64,000 nt of DNA from Lamellibrachia columna (lineage: Eukaryota; Annelida; Polychaeta; Sabellida; Siboglinidae): NCBI GenBank assembly GCA_963662155.1, contig OY759261.1, positions 43,926,556 through 43,990,555 of the forward strand. The letters are read 5' to 3'. Numbering within the stretch: the stretch's first letter is position 1; the number at the start of each line of letters is the position of its first letter. Under the pieces are notes generated by a model. It did not search any database. It had not been told where the DNA came from and saw only the letters and a list, made by a program, of their open reading frames with translations. This document shows positions 1 to 10,712 of this stretch, in pieces. The translations under genes and the position numbers were made by a program.

Positions 1-22
1 ATAAGCATAGAAACTCTTGCTG

Positions 23-301
23 TCATTTTTTTATATTACCTGCCAATTTTTTTTCAAAGGTTCTTTTAGATTTTCTAATTTCAGTTGTATCCAGGTTAAG
101 TGCCTCTTTGTAATTTGCATAGTCTTCATAGTCTTCTGGCACGCTGGTACGCTTTTTTCTAGACCGTTTTCCTTGTTTTTTGAAGGGAACAAATTTATCG
201 ATGATACTCTCAATTTTATATTTTAGAATATTCCAACATTCAATTGCGGTCTTATTCATCAGCATGTTATTCCAATCTAGCCTTGCTAAGTATTTTCTCA
301 T
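23..301 (-). pseudogene. LINE fragment between endonuclease and RT
   Basis: This open frame of 92 codons follows the endonuclease fragment on the minus strand. It is rich in Lys, Arg and Glu, with a Trp-spaced start (LDWNNMLMNKTAIECWNILK) and a VPFKKQGKRSRKK stretch. That layout is typical of the linker between the endonuclease and reverse transcriptase domains of CR1/L2-type LINE ORF2 proteins. It overlaps the upstream fragment by only a few bases and is in another frame, so the ORF is broken by a frameshift here. The RT domain would lie beyond the left edge of the window. The family assignment is inferred from layout and motif style. Confidence 0.6.
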
Positions 302-1000
302 ATCTTTATAGTTACCTTTGTGGAAGTTTCTCCTATACGTTTTTTATTTTTACTTTCTGATTTTACATTGATGTGAAAATGTATTTGATTGTGGTCACTG
401 TTACCCAATGGTTCATGTATTTTTACATTGTCCACTAATTCTTTTTGTGATGATAAAACTATATATAATACATTTTCTCCCCTGGATGGTTCTAGCAGGT
501 GCTGAGTAAAGAAGCTATCCTGAATTAAAAATAGAAATTGTTGGTGCTCACCCCCTGTACTCTCTAGAGATTTCCATTGTATGTGTCCATGGTTAAAATC
601 TCCCATTATGATACATTCCCCTTTACTAACTTCCTTTATAGCATTTTGTATTTTTTGTGTTATCCTCTTCGTTTAATTTGTAAACTAATCCAGTAGTTTT
701 TTTAATTTCCTGAAACTATTTTGCACCAAACAGCTTCATCGTAATCTGCTTCTCTTTCTAATTTTATTTCATAAGCCTGAATAGATTCTTTAACATATAA
801 AATAACTCCCCCTCCCCTTCTTTCTATTCGATCTCTCCTAAACATTACGTATCCTGTCAATCCTAATTCAGCATCTGTAATGTCTGGTTTGGCCCATGAT
901 TCGGTAATGCCAATTATGTGAGGGTTAATATCTTCTACCATAATGTTTAATTCGTTTTTTATTTACTATACTCCTAGCATTTAAACACACACATATATAA
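298..1000 (-). pseudogene. CR1-like LINE ORF2 endonuclease domain, frameshifted
   Basis: Three minus-strand pieces, read from high to low coordinates, give the usual order of an apurinic-type endonuclease of a non-LTR retrotransposon. An LNARSIVNK start block lies near 960-1000. IIGITESW and GGGVILYVKESI follow (702-941). A third piece (298-606) carries MGDFNH and SDHNQIHFHI, which match the catalytic GDFN and SDH signatures of this nuclease family. The N-terminal block is one frame off the next piece, and there is a stop-rich gap between 606 and 702, so the gene is dead. A second copy of the same family lies at 3554-4520. Confidence 0.8.
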
Positions 1001-1079
1001 CCTGCTTCAGATATGTTTTTCGTACATTTTGTTATTGGTTTATCTGTACTAGCGGCCTCTTGTCCTGCTTGAGGCATCT

Positions 1080-1343
1080 CTAAGTAACCCCCCTGCACTT
1101 CTTGTTTAAATAGTGTTGACTACCAAAAATATTCGTTATGCTACCCATGCCACTGTCTACTGCTGCTGCGAGTCCATCCGCAAATACTGCTGCCCCCTTT
1201 CCACTTAGATGAAGCCCGTCCTTTATATACATATCAGCACAAAACCCACTTACTCCTCCCAGGCTGAGGTGAGCTCTCTCTAGCACATCTCTCGTCGTCT
1301 TCCCCCACTTTATCCACTGCCCCCCCCCCCCCACCAGAACCAT
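1080..1343 (-). pseudogene. LINE-associated SGNH/esterase-like fragment
   Basis: This 87-codon frame contains DMYIKDGLHLSGKGAAVFAD. It resembles the last conserved block (D-x-x-H) of the SGNH hydrolase-like domain found in ORF1 or the N-terminal part of CR1-group LINEs. It lies just upstream of the endonuclease fragment on the same strand, as expected in such elements. The frame begins in a poly-Gly run encoded by a C-tract at 1320-1332. Beyond that the element is replaced by a GT/GCGT microsatellite. The other catalytic blocks of the domain are not visible. Confidence 0.55.
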
Positions 1344-1425
1344 TTGAAGAACATTGTGTTTGCATATCAGGGAATGTGTGTCTCTGTTGTTTAAGAAGAA
1401 AGCTGTTTCTCCAGCAAGCGTCCGT

Positions 1426-1430
1426 GTGTT

Positions 1431-1482
<52 letters not shown>

Positions 1483-1556
1483 TGTGTGGGGGGGGTGTCT
1501 GTGTGTGTGGGGTGGGGTGGGGTGGGTGGGGTGTGTGTCTGTGTGTGTGCACCAGC
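1426..1556. repeat. GT/GCGT/GGGGT microsatellite
   Basis: A GTGTGT tract runs into about eleven GCGT units, then a G-rich stretch of GGGGT units and more GT. The Cys/Val-rich and His/Thr-rich open frames over it are repeat artefacts. Confidence 0.95.
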
Positions 1557-1741
1557 AGACGCTCAATAATTAATAATGTCCGGTAAGAATACAACGTCGT
1601 TTATTTATCTGGCTATGAATATCATAAAAGTGTTCCGTGTTATATTATATATCAAAATATATTTTCACAAACCTTATTCTCCTTGAAACTTTCTTTTGCA
1701 CGCACAATACCTCAATATCGTTAATGTTATAAAAAAAAGGT

Positions 1742-2174
1742 TGTGACGTCTCTAACGCGATATTTCAATAGGTTGAACCAGAGCTAGTGTATACCGAGCT
1801 GCGTCACTCTACGAATTAACATAGAGGAGCCATTTTGTAAATTGACGTTCAGCGCCACCAAGTAGGGGGCAGCTACAATTTACGTCAGTTCATCCGGTAG
1901 TTCGATTCCGCATGCGCCAACTCTCAAGTTACATTTCCGGGTGAGAGGGCAGTCGACGTAAACCGCTGTTGACAATGCGATTGCGTTTTATCCTTTCTGC
2001 TATACAAACAGTTCTTGAAAAGTATTGCTTTATTTCTAAACTCCTTAAACCTGGCAATGTAGTCTTCACAACTGACGCGATTATACAACTGGACATCCGT
2101 TGAATCAAAGCAAGAAAGTAAACGAACAATTGCACACATCGCCATCGCATCGCCGGCAGGACACTGAGTGACAC
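1742..2174 (+). repeat. Left arm of large inverted repeat
   Basis: The sequence from GTGACGTC near 1742 to TGAGTGACAC near 2174 reappears in reverse complement at 5060-5460 and continues at 10056-10106. Matching landmarks include CCGAGCTGCGTCACTC, the GGCGCATGCGG region, CCCTCTCACCCGGAAATGTAAC (reverse) and CAACGGATGTCCAGTTGTAT (reverse). Identity is high but not perfect, with small indels. The arms look like long terminal inverted repeats of a DNA element or an inverted duplication. They carry promoter-like motifs (see findings). Open frames in the two arms are not conserved in frame, so coding is unlikely. Confidence 0.85.
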
Positions 2175-2184
2175 ACAGTCAAGT

Positions 2185-2222
2185 CATAGACATAGTCATA
2201 GTCATAGTCATAGTCATAGACA
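2185..2222 (+). repeat. TCATAG hexanucleotide repeat
   Basis: About six tandem copies of TCATAG/ACATAG sit just inside the left arm of the large inverted repeat. Confidence 0.85.
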
Positions 2223-3540
2223 GTGTTATTGTTGTCAGTTGATATTGGTGGTGTCGATCTATTTTGTTTTATATTTTTTTATGATATGGCTGCGGCCATG
2301 GGAAATTGAAAACAGTTTCAAAATCCTTAAATTACTTTTCGAAATATGATTTTTTTAAAGGGTGATTCCAGCGGCAGCGTTACGTGCCGTGTGTATGACA
2401 TTCAGACATTTTTTTCTTTGAAACTTTGCAGATCCATATCAAAGTATTGCCTACTGTTTTAATTTTGATCATTGCATTGTTCTACATGTTTTTGAATAGT
2501 TAGGGTAGAATTTTTTTTTTTTACAACAGTAATGAATTTAAAAAAAATTATAAAATATATATAAATATATGTGTGACGCACAAAAATCTAAATTCAGATG
2601 GGTGAATTGGTTATTAGCAAATGTTGCCAAAAGTCTGTGAAATTATGGTAGCATTTAATAAGTTGCTTTATCATAATTAAGCACGTATATACGTATACTA
2701 TGCGTATTCATATGACTGTGATTGGTTATTATTTTTTTCATTAAAAAATTATAAAATCGTGTATGACACATTTTTAGTTACGTATGTGATGTGTGTTAAG
2801 TAGACTTTTTCTTAGTTGATAACGACTGTTTACATAACAGTATGACATTTTAGTACACGCTGTAATAACACAACATAATAAGGTAAGTTAATTGTGATAA
2901 CACAAATAGTTATATGACATATTTTTTTAATATGCCCAGGTTAATATAAACAATAAGAAATGATCCATTTAACTTTATCTTTAATCACCAAACGCACAAA
3001 CAAAAACAGCATCATTTGAAAAATAGGACAGTATAGTACTAAACCTCATTATGGTACTTACTATCAAACATGCAGTTTGCAGTGTCAATTATACTGATCC
3101 ATAGCTGTGTGCAAATCCGAGGCTGAATACATGCAAATCAGACATTCTAAAGGGTGTTTCCTCTGGTGTGTCAATTATTATTAAATTAGTGTTGTGTTGC
3201 CCCCTTGTCACATTTTGCATGTCACGTATTTTATATGTTGGTACTACACAAGTAGTAGTGTTGATTTATAAACCATTTGGAAAAAAAACAAATAAAGGTT
3301 TCAGAAATTTGCATTTCGTGTGTAACATTGAAATTCAACTTTAAAAAAAATATAAAACTTATAATCAATATTGTCATGCTTTATTTTTCATTTCATTGTA
3401 AATTCGTGTGAATTTCCCTGTTGTAATACGTATCTGCAAACATGAATCAATGGACCGTTATTACTAATATGTCAACTTACACAGTTGCTATGTGTGTGCA
3501 TTTACACTTCCCAAAATTGAATAACATTTGCCATTTTCTG
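2223..3540. other. AT-rich interior of inverted-repeat element, no gene seen
   Basis: The stretch is strongly AT-rich with many A and T runs and short stop-filled frames. I see no domain, repeat boundary or RNA gene. It lies between the two inverted arms and may be the decayed interior of the element. Confidence 0.5.
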
Positions 3541-3658
3541 ACCATTTAACTAATTAATCTAGATCATCCTGTAAACTTTGTTTATCTGTATCATTTGTAA
3601 CCTTTCTGACTACTTTTGTGTTATCTGCAAATTTCAGTACTTTGTCATCTTCCAAATC

Positions 3659-3667
<9 letters not shown>

Positions 3668-3708
<41 letters not shown>
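3668..3708. repeat. TA microsatellite within LINE RT fragment
   Basis: A TA array of about 40 bp lies between the FLIY and DLEDD codons of the decayed RT domain. Confidence 0.95.
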
Positions 3709-3709
<1 letters not shown>

Positions 3710-4274
3710 GGTATATATTAAAAACAGTAGGGCCTGATACTGATTCTTATGGTACCCCACTCCATTGTTTTTTTTTTTTTATTCCCTGTTTTACTTTTAT
3801 ATTAAAATAGATTTGGTTATGATCACTTGAACCCAAAGGTTCGTATATTTCAACATTGTCAACTAATTCATTTTGAGAAGACAAAATTAAATCTAACACA
3901 TTCCAACCTCTGCTCTGGTTGGTTCCAAGGCATGTTGAGCAAGCAAACAATCCTGTGTCTGTGATAGAAGTAGAAATTGATGGTCGTTACCCCCAGCACT
4001 CTGTAACACTAATGATTTCCATTGTATATGGCCATGGTTAAAATCACCCATTATAACACATTCCCCCTTGCTCACCTCCCTTATAGTCTTGTAGTTTTAT
4101 ATATTCTTCTTGTCCTGTGACTATGTTTGACTACTACGATAATATAAACTACTCCGATCTATTAGTATTCTATTGTTAATGTTGACTTAATGGTAACTAT
4201 GTCTATGACTATGTTACACCAAATTGCTTCCTTCACTCTTCAGTGTTATTTCATATGCTTGGGTATATTATTTA

Positions 4275-4275
<1 letters not shown>

Positions 4276-4366
<91 letters not shown>
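4276..4366. repeat. TA microsatellite within LINE endonuclease fragment
   Basis: About 90 bp of TA repeats start at the codons for the VIVYI block of the endonuclease. They split that block from the downstream residues. Confidence 0.95.
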
Positions 4367-4369
<3 letters not shown>

Positions 4370-4520
4370 TACTCCCCTCCCCCGTTCTTTCTTAAACATT
4401 ACATAAGGTGTCGGTGATAACTCAGCATCTACTATATCTTTAATAGCCCATGATTACGTGAGGATCAGTATATGCTACCGATTTTTTTATTTACTATGCT
4501 CCTGGCATTTAAGCATATAC

Positions 4521-5059
4521 ATTTAAGTTCATTTTCCGAAATTATTGGTGAACATTTCTTTGGATGTGTATTTGTAGTTTGTACTCCTTTGAGTACATGA
4601 TACATATAATGATAAACATATTATATTTAATTTAATATTTGTAGCAAATAATTTGAGTAGAAAAGTTACAAGAAATAATTGAAAAGTAACTGAAAATACC
4701 ATTTATATTTCACAAATTCCGGCATTGACGTTCCAATTACAGTGACACTGACCTCAAGATCAAGTCTAATTGAGTCTGACTGCAAAAAATATACAACAAG
4801 AAACTAGAGATCGGCGATAATGTTCTGGTTGACTAGTAAGTTAATAAAACTAGTTTACAGATATTGATAATTTACTTGGTATGCCGAAAATTTGTCTAGG
4901 AAATTTGAGATTTGAGTACAGGGTAGGTTTTATTTCTTTGGAAATGGCACATCAGATGGTAATTGTAAAACGTGATATGTACGATGTACTGAATTTCAGA
5001 AATATAATAACAATATATAAAACAAAATATATATTTTCATTGATATCCCCAACATCAGC
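4521..5059. other. Unassigned AT-rich DNA between LINE and right arm
   Basis: A 64-codon frame at 4881-5075 has no recognisable motif, and nothing else is visible. The stretch belongs to the interior of the inverted-repeat structure. Confidence 0.4.
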
Positions 5060-5460
5060 AAGTGTCACTCACTGACACTGGCAGTGGCACTGTCCCATAT
5101 GCCATATGGCGATGGCCGATGCGTGCAATTTGATTCAACGGATGTCCAGTTGTATAACCGCGTCAGTTGTGAAGACTACATTACTAGGTTTAAGGAAGTT
5201 TGTAGTAAAAGCAATAATATTCGAGAACAGTTTGCGTTTGTGTAGCAGATAATTATGATGAAACGCAATCGCATTGTCAACAGCGGTTTATGGGTTTATG
5301 ACGTCGATTGCCCTCTCACCCGGAAATGTAACTAGAGAGTTGGCGCATGCGGAGTCGAGTTACCGGATGCGTTGACGAAAGTTGTAGCTGCCCTCTACTT
5401 GGTGGCGCTGAACGTCAATTTACAAAATGGCGCAGGTCGGAGTGACGCAGCTCGGTATAG
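5060..5460 (-). repeat. Right arm of large inverted repeat, inner part
   Basis: This is the reverse complement of 1790-2174. It runs from GTGTCACTCACTGACAC to GACGCAGCTCGGTATA and stops exactly where the M-S-M-S-M insertion begins. The missing outer end of the arm resumes at 10056 with TATACACTAGCTCTGG, so the insertion split this arm. Confidence 0.85.
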
Positions 5461-5900
5461 GGGTAAGACCACAGTTGACCTTCCTGTTTATTGTAGGGCG
5501 TATTAAATTGCGATATGTGAATTTAAAGAATTCATATGATGTGACATAAGTGCAATTGAGCAGGCATATTCACAGGTTTGTTTGTAGAAGCTATTGGCTG
5601 TGAAATGGTGCATTTTTTTGAGAGTTTAAAAGGCGGAGGGATTTATGGGAATTTTTCTGCTATGGGCCACGTGGGCGCATGAATACAAGGCTATTTTTGT
5701 CAAAATTGATGGGCATCGCACGTCGGGGCGTTTTAAAAGAGCTGGAGGTATGTGATTTTGATAAAACTTGGTCAGCATGTCAATGAGATGATGGCAGATG
5801 CTGTGAAAAAGTTTCAGAATTTTTAGTGGTCACGTTTTCTTATAATCTAACAAAACGTTAACATGGCCACCAATGCAATTTTCAACTGTGGTCTGACTCC
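5460..5900 (+). mobile_element. M unit copy 1 (TIR element, about 0.45 kb)
   Basis: The unit starts GGGGTAAGACCACAGTTGAC and ends with the near reverse complement CAACTGTGGTCTGACTCC, giving terminal inverted repeats of about 18-20 bp. It has no coding capacity. It lacks a 13-14 bp segment (TTTCACACGAATG) that copies 2 and 3 carry, so it is 441 bp against 454 bp. A diverged relative lies in reverse orientation at 27747-28433. It fits a MITE-like non-autonomous DNA transposon. The superfamily is not assigned. Confidence 0.75.
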
Positions 5901-7512
5901 AAATAGACGGAAGTCAGGGTCACAAACACGGTTATAAAATGTTGATATGCTTATGTTTTGGTCGTTGTTATTAGCTTAATTGTGGATATTACACGTAATT
6001 TGGATGAAATTCTTATAATTTTTATACTTTGCAATTATGATAATATAATTAGGGCTCATATTTTGGAAAATAAATAAATAAATAAAAACGGTTGCTAACC
6101 TGTCCCATGTTGTGTGTGTTTGACTTAGACAATTGTCGGTGTCAGACTGGATAATATTATATTATTATATATATGTTATAGATTCCATCTAGTGAACAAG
6201 ATCATTACTGGTTAAACGCCGCTACTATTTAAACTGTTTAACAGTCTCCCTTAGGAGGTGTCTTATAACCGATCTACTAAATATAAAACATGTCAAATAA
6301 ATGTACATTTCAGTTTTGTACTATAACGTTTGATGTGCACGAGCTGATATATTGCGCAAGTTGATGTTTAATATGATATTTCATTGCTAATAAATACAAT
6401 TTGTTTATTTTTCATATGCTAAAATAGCATTATAGAACTTGTAGTAAGCTAAAAGTGTACAATAAGCAATTTTTAATATCAACAATAACTGTTGCCTTTC
6501 CAAAATGTCTGCTCACCACATATCAATACCAATTTCATGTTGTGTGCAGTACTTTGCAACCCTAACCGTAGCTAACCCCATCTTTAGCTAACCACATGCC
6601 TGGCTAACCCCATCTCTAGCTAACCCCATCCCTAGCTAACCATAACTCTGAAGTGGTTAACATAAGATATAATCATTCCCATAGGCACAGGTTGATAGGA
6701 AAAGTGAACAGTTTGCTTGGAAAAGGCAGACAGCAGTAGCAATCACGAACATCATGATACAGATCGGATGCCAAAATGGAAAGTTTGCAAAAATGAGGGG
6801 GTATGACATAAGTATGTGACGGAACAGGTAACCATTTTGGACTAGAGCGATCATTGGTGATATTTGTCTTGTGGCCCAGTGCGTTAGCAACATTGTGTAA
6901 CAAATTTGGACAGAATAGTTGTATTTTGGTTGTGTCACACCCACTGGAAGCACTGCGTAGATCAGCATTTTCAAATCTGGCCGCAACTGGCATCTGGTCA
7001 TGTGATACCCTTTTATGGTGGCGTATCGAAATCAAGCCGTTCGCCTTGTATCTTATCAACTAGAAGTATGAAAGCAGTCACATAAACAATAAAATTGGAC
7101 AAACCTGAATCATTTGAATTTACCCTAAATCCTGTTAAATGTGAAAAATGTCCAATTTTCTTACAAAGTTATGCCACGTTTGGTTTAAAATCAAGCAATT
7201 ATATGAATAATAATTTAAAAATAAACTCATTAGTATATTCAAAGGGACAGTAAGCAGGCTTCATTGGTTCGCAGTGCTATGTAAATCTAGTGTACATGAT
7301 CTATGATTTATCAAGTGTCAAAATCGACCTATAATTAAATTATGTGACTGGTTTTCAGCTAATAATACGGACAAAGCATTGTTTAGACTTGGCTGTCAAA
7401 CAAATAATAATGACTTGACAAGTAGGAGTGTTCCATAATGTGTCTACATATACACTGTGCCGCAACTTGATATAAAATTTGACACTTTCTGAAACAAACA
7501 AATTCCCTATTT
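5901..7512 (+). repeat. S spacer copy 1 of 2.09-kb tandem unit
   Basis: This 1.6 kb non-coding segment lies between M copies 1 and 2. It is nearly identical to 7967-9601: I count about half a dozen substitutions plus one missing 22-bp segment near 6010. It contains a short internal repeat of AGCTAACCCCATC-type units at 6550-6655. Overlapping open frames of up to 128 codons on both strands at 6657-7063 recur in copy 2 only because the DNA does, and no domain is recognised. Confidence 0.85.
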
Positions 7513-7966
7513 GGGGTAAGACCACAGTTGACCTTCCTGTTTATTGTTTCACACGAATGTAGGGCGTATTAAATTGCGATATGTGAATTTAAAGAATTCA
7601 TATGATGTGACATAAGTGCAATTGAGCAGGCATATTCACAGGTTTGTTTGTAGAAGCTATTGGCTGTGAAATGGTGCATTTTTTTGAGAGTTTAAAAGGC
7701 GGAGGGATTTATGGGAATTTTTCTGCTATGGGCCACGTGGGCGCATGAATACAAGGCTATTTTTGTCAAAATTGATGGGCATCGCACGTCGGGGCGTTTT
7801 AAAAGAGCTGGAGGTATGTGATTTTGATAAAACTTGGTCAGCATGTCAATGAGATGATGGCAGATGCTGTGAAAAAGTTTCAGAATTTTTAGTGGTCACG
7901 TTTTCTTATAATCTAACAAAACGTTAACATGGCCACCAATGCAATTTTCAACTGTGGTCTGACTCC
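7513..7966 (+). mobile_element. M unit copy 2
   Basis: This 454-bp copy has the same GGGGTAAG start and GACTCC end as copy 1 and lies exactly one repeat unit downstream. It separates the two S spacers. Confidence 0.75.
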
Positions 7967-9601
7967 AAATAGACGGAAGTCAGGGTCACAAACACGGTTA
8001 TAAAATGTTGATATGCTTATGTTTTGGTCGTTGTTATTAGCTTAATTGTGGATATTACACGTAATTTGGATGAAATTATTAGTTTGTTATAAAAAAAATT
8101 CTTATAATTTTTATACTTTGCAATTATGATAATATAATTAGGGCTCATATTTTGGAAAATAAATAAATAAATAAAAACGGTTGCTAACCTGTCCCATGTT
8201 GTGTGTGTTTGTCTTAGACAATTGTCGGTGTCAGACTGGATAATATTATATTATTATATATATGTTATAGATTCCATCTAGTGAACAAGATCATTACTGG
8301 TTAAACGCCGCTACTATTTAAACTGTTTAACAGTCTCCCTTAGGAGGTGTCTTATAACCGATCTACTAAATATAAAACATGTCAAATAAATGTACATTTC
8401 AGTTTTGTACTATAACGTTTGATGTGCACGAGCTGATATATTGCGCAAGTTGATGTTTAATATGATATTTCATTGCTAATAAATACAATTTGTTTATTTT
8501 TCATATGCTAAAATAGCATTATAGAACTTGTAGTAAGCTAAAAGTGTACAATAAGCAATTTTTAATATCAACAATAACTGTTGCCTTTCCAAAATGTCTG
8601 CTCACCACATATCAATACCAATTTCATGTTGTGTGCAGTACTTTGCAACCCTAACCGTAGCTAACCCCATCTTTAGCTAACCACATGCCTGGCTAACCCC
8701 ATCTCTAGCTAACCCCATCCCTAGCTAACCATAACTCTGAAGTGGTTAACATAAGATATAATCATTCCCATAGGCACAGGTTGATAGGAAAAGTGAACAG
8801 TTTGCTTGGAAAAGGCAGACAGCAGTAGCAATCATGAACATCATGATACAGATCGGATGCCAAAATGGAAAGTTTGCGAAAATGAGGGGGTATGACATAA
8901 GTATGTGACGGAACAGGTAACCATTTTGGACTAGAGCGATCATTGGTGATATTTGTCTTGTGGCCCAGTGCGTTAGCAACATTGTGTAACAAATTTGGAC
9001 AGAATAGTTGTATTTTGGTTGTGTCACACCCACTGGAAGCACTGCGTAGATCAGCATTTTCAAATCTGGCCGCGACTGGCATCTGGTCATGTGATACTCT
9101 TTTATGGTGGCGTATCGAAATCAAGCCGTTCGCCTTGTATCTTATCAACTAGAAGTATGAAAGCAGTCACATAAACAATAAAATTGGACAAACCTGAATC
9201 ATTTGAATTTACCCTAAATCCTGTTAAATGTGAAAAATGTCCAATTTTCTTACAAAGTTATGCCACGTTTGGTTTAAAATCAAGCAATTATATGAATAAT
9301 AATTTAAAAATAAACTCATTAGTATATTCAAAGGGACAGTAAGCAGGCTTCATTGGTTCGCAGTGCTATGTAAATCTAGTGTACATGATCTATGATTTAT
9401 CAAGTGTCAAAATCGACCTATAATTAAATTATGTGACTGGTTTTCAGCTAATAATACGGACAAAGCATTGTTTAGACTTGGCTGTCAAACAAATAATAAT
9501 GACTTGACAAGTAGGAGTGTTCCATAATGTGTCTACATATACACTGTGCCGCAACTTGATATAAAATTTGACACTTTCTGAAACAAACAAATTCCCTATT
9601 T
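7967..9601 (+). repeat. S spacer copy 2
   Basis: This is the second copy of the 1.6 kb spacer. It includes the 22-bp segment near 8080 that is missing from copy 1. The distance from M copy 2 to M copy 3 is 2089 bp. The AGCTAACCCC short repeats recur at 8648-8750. Confidence 0.85.
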
Positions 9602-10055
9602 GGGGTAAGACCACAGTTGACCTTCCTGTTTATTGTTTCACACGAATGTAGGGCGTATTAAATTGCGATATGTGAATTTAAAGAATTCATATGATGTGAC
9701 ATAAGTGCAATTGAGCAGGCATATTCACAGGTTTGTTTGTAGAAGCTATTGGCTGTGAAATGGTGCATTTTTTTGAGGGTTTAAAAGGCGGAGGGATTTA
9801 TGGGAATTTTTCTGCTATGGGCCACGTGGGCGCATGAATACAAGGCTATTTTTGTCAAAATTGATGGGCATCGCACGTCGGGGCGTTTTAAAAGAGCTGG
9901 AGGTATGTGATTATGATAAAACTTGGTCAGCATGTCAATGAGATGATGGCAGATGCTGTGAAAAAGTTTCAGAATGTTTAGTGGTCACGTTTTCTTATAA
10001 TCTAACAAAACGTTAACATGGCCACCAATGCAATTTTCAACTGTGGTCTGACTCC
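9602..10055 (+). mobile_element. M unit copy 3
   Basis: This third 454-bp copy ends in GACTCC at 10055. It is followed directly by TATACACTAGCTCTGG, the missing outer end of the right inverted arm. The bases TATA precede M copy 1 (5456-5459) and follow M copy 3 (10056-10059), as expected for a 4-bp target duplication around the whole array. Confidence 0.8.
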
Positions 10056-10106
10056 TATACACTAGCTCTGGTTGAAATAGAGCTAGCGCGAGCGGAAGTA
10101 GAGTGA
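10056..10106 (-). repeat. Right arm of large inverted repeat, outer end
   Basis: The segment TATACACTAGCTCTGGTTGAA is the reverse complement of 1773-1793 and completes the right arm split by the insertion. Similarity to the left arm continues, with gaps, to a TGACGTCA palindrome near 10101. Confidence 0.75.
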
Positions 10107-10432
10107 CGTCACTCTCGTTGACAATATGGTTGCTGCTCATATCGTGACTGTTGTAATTTAGCTTACGTCTCGGACACTGCATCTGCAACAACACTGGCGA
10201 CCACAAATTCACTTACGTGTCATATGTGAGTGATCAACTAATCTACATTTGAACATGCATTCAATCAAAGACAGTACATTTTATTAATCTAAGATATGTA
10301 ATGTTTCTGATACTACAATATTCTACCGCATATTATGCTGAACTATAAAAAAATTCTGCTGAATTGTTCAAGCATACCATCATGTCTGGTGTCACCGTCT
10401 AGATTCATTAATTGTATATTAAGCTAACACGC
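10107..10432. other. Unassigned DNA
   Basis: No gene or repeat is recognised. A minus-strand frame of 75 codons (9985-10212) crosses the M/arm boundary, so it is chimeric and unlikely to be coding. Confidence 0.4.
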
Positions 10433-10482
10433 ACGTACACACGCACCCACGCACGCACGCACGCACGCACACACATACACGG
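10433..10482. repeat. CA/CGCA microsatellite
   Basis: Tandem ACGC and CA units. Confidence 0.85.
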
Positions 10483-10607
10483 TATGATATTCAATATCAC
10501 AATCGTGTTGTTGATATTATAAAGCAATCATAGTTGATATATTGAGGAAGTGAAGTTGATGGAATATATAAATATAATAAGAACTGTAGCCTACTACTAT
10601 AGCATTT

Positions 10608-10611
<4 letters not shown>

Positions 10612-10658
<47 letters not shown>

Positions 10659-10712
10659 TATATAAATATATATATATAGAAGACATATATATATATAAAT
10701 ATATATATATTG
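10612..10712. repeat. TA microsatellite, interrupted
   Basis: About 100 bp of TA repeats, broken by TAAATA and AGAAGAC. Confidence 0.95.

Larger units (their letters stand above)
3554..4520 (-). pseudogene. Second CR1-like LINE copy, deleted and TA-invaded
   Basis: From high to low coordinates the minus strand shows an LNARS start block near 4500, an ESWAIKDIVDAEL piece near 4440, GRGVIVYI near 4380, MGDFNHGHIQWKSL (3893-4075), SDHNQIYFNI (3747-3950), and then directly a reverse-transcriptase palm fragment with FLIY, DLEDDK and VLKFADN (3554-3760). The linker and most of the RT present in other family members are missing, so there is an internal deletion near 3775. The RT motif reads FADN where FADD is expected, which removes a catalytic Asp. 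Two TA arrays interrupt it, one in each domain. It is a close relative of the copy at the left end of the window. Confidence 0.8.

Noticed and set aside
1924..2174. 73- and 81-codon minus frames in the left inverted arm
   Set aside because: The right arm shows the corresponding DNA with frame-shifting indels and an early stop, so neither frame is conserved.
6657..9152. Pairs of 114- and 128-codon minus frames and a 69-codon plus frame repeated at 6.7 and 8.8 kb
   Set aside because: They recur only because the 2.09-kb DNA unit is duplicated. The frames overlap on both strands and show no domain.
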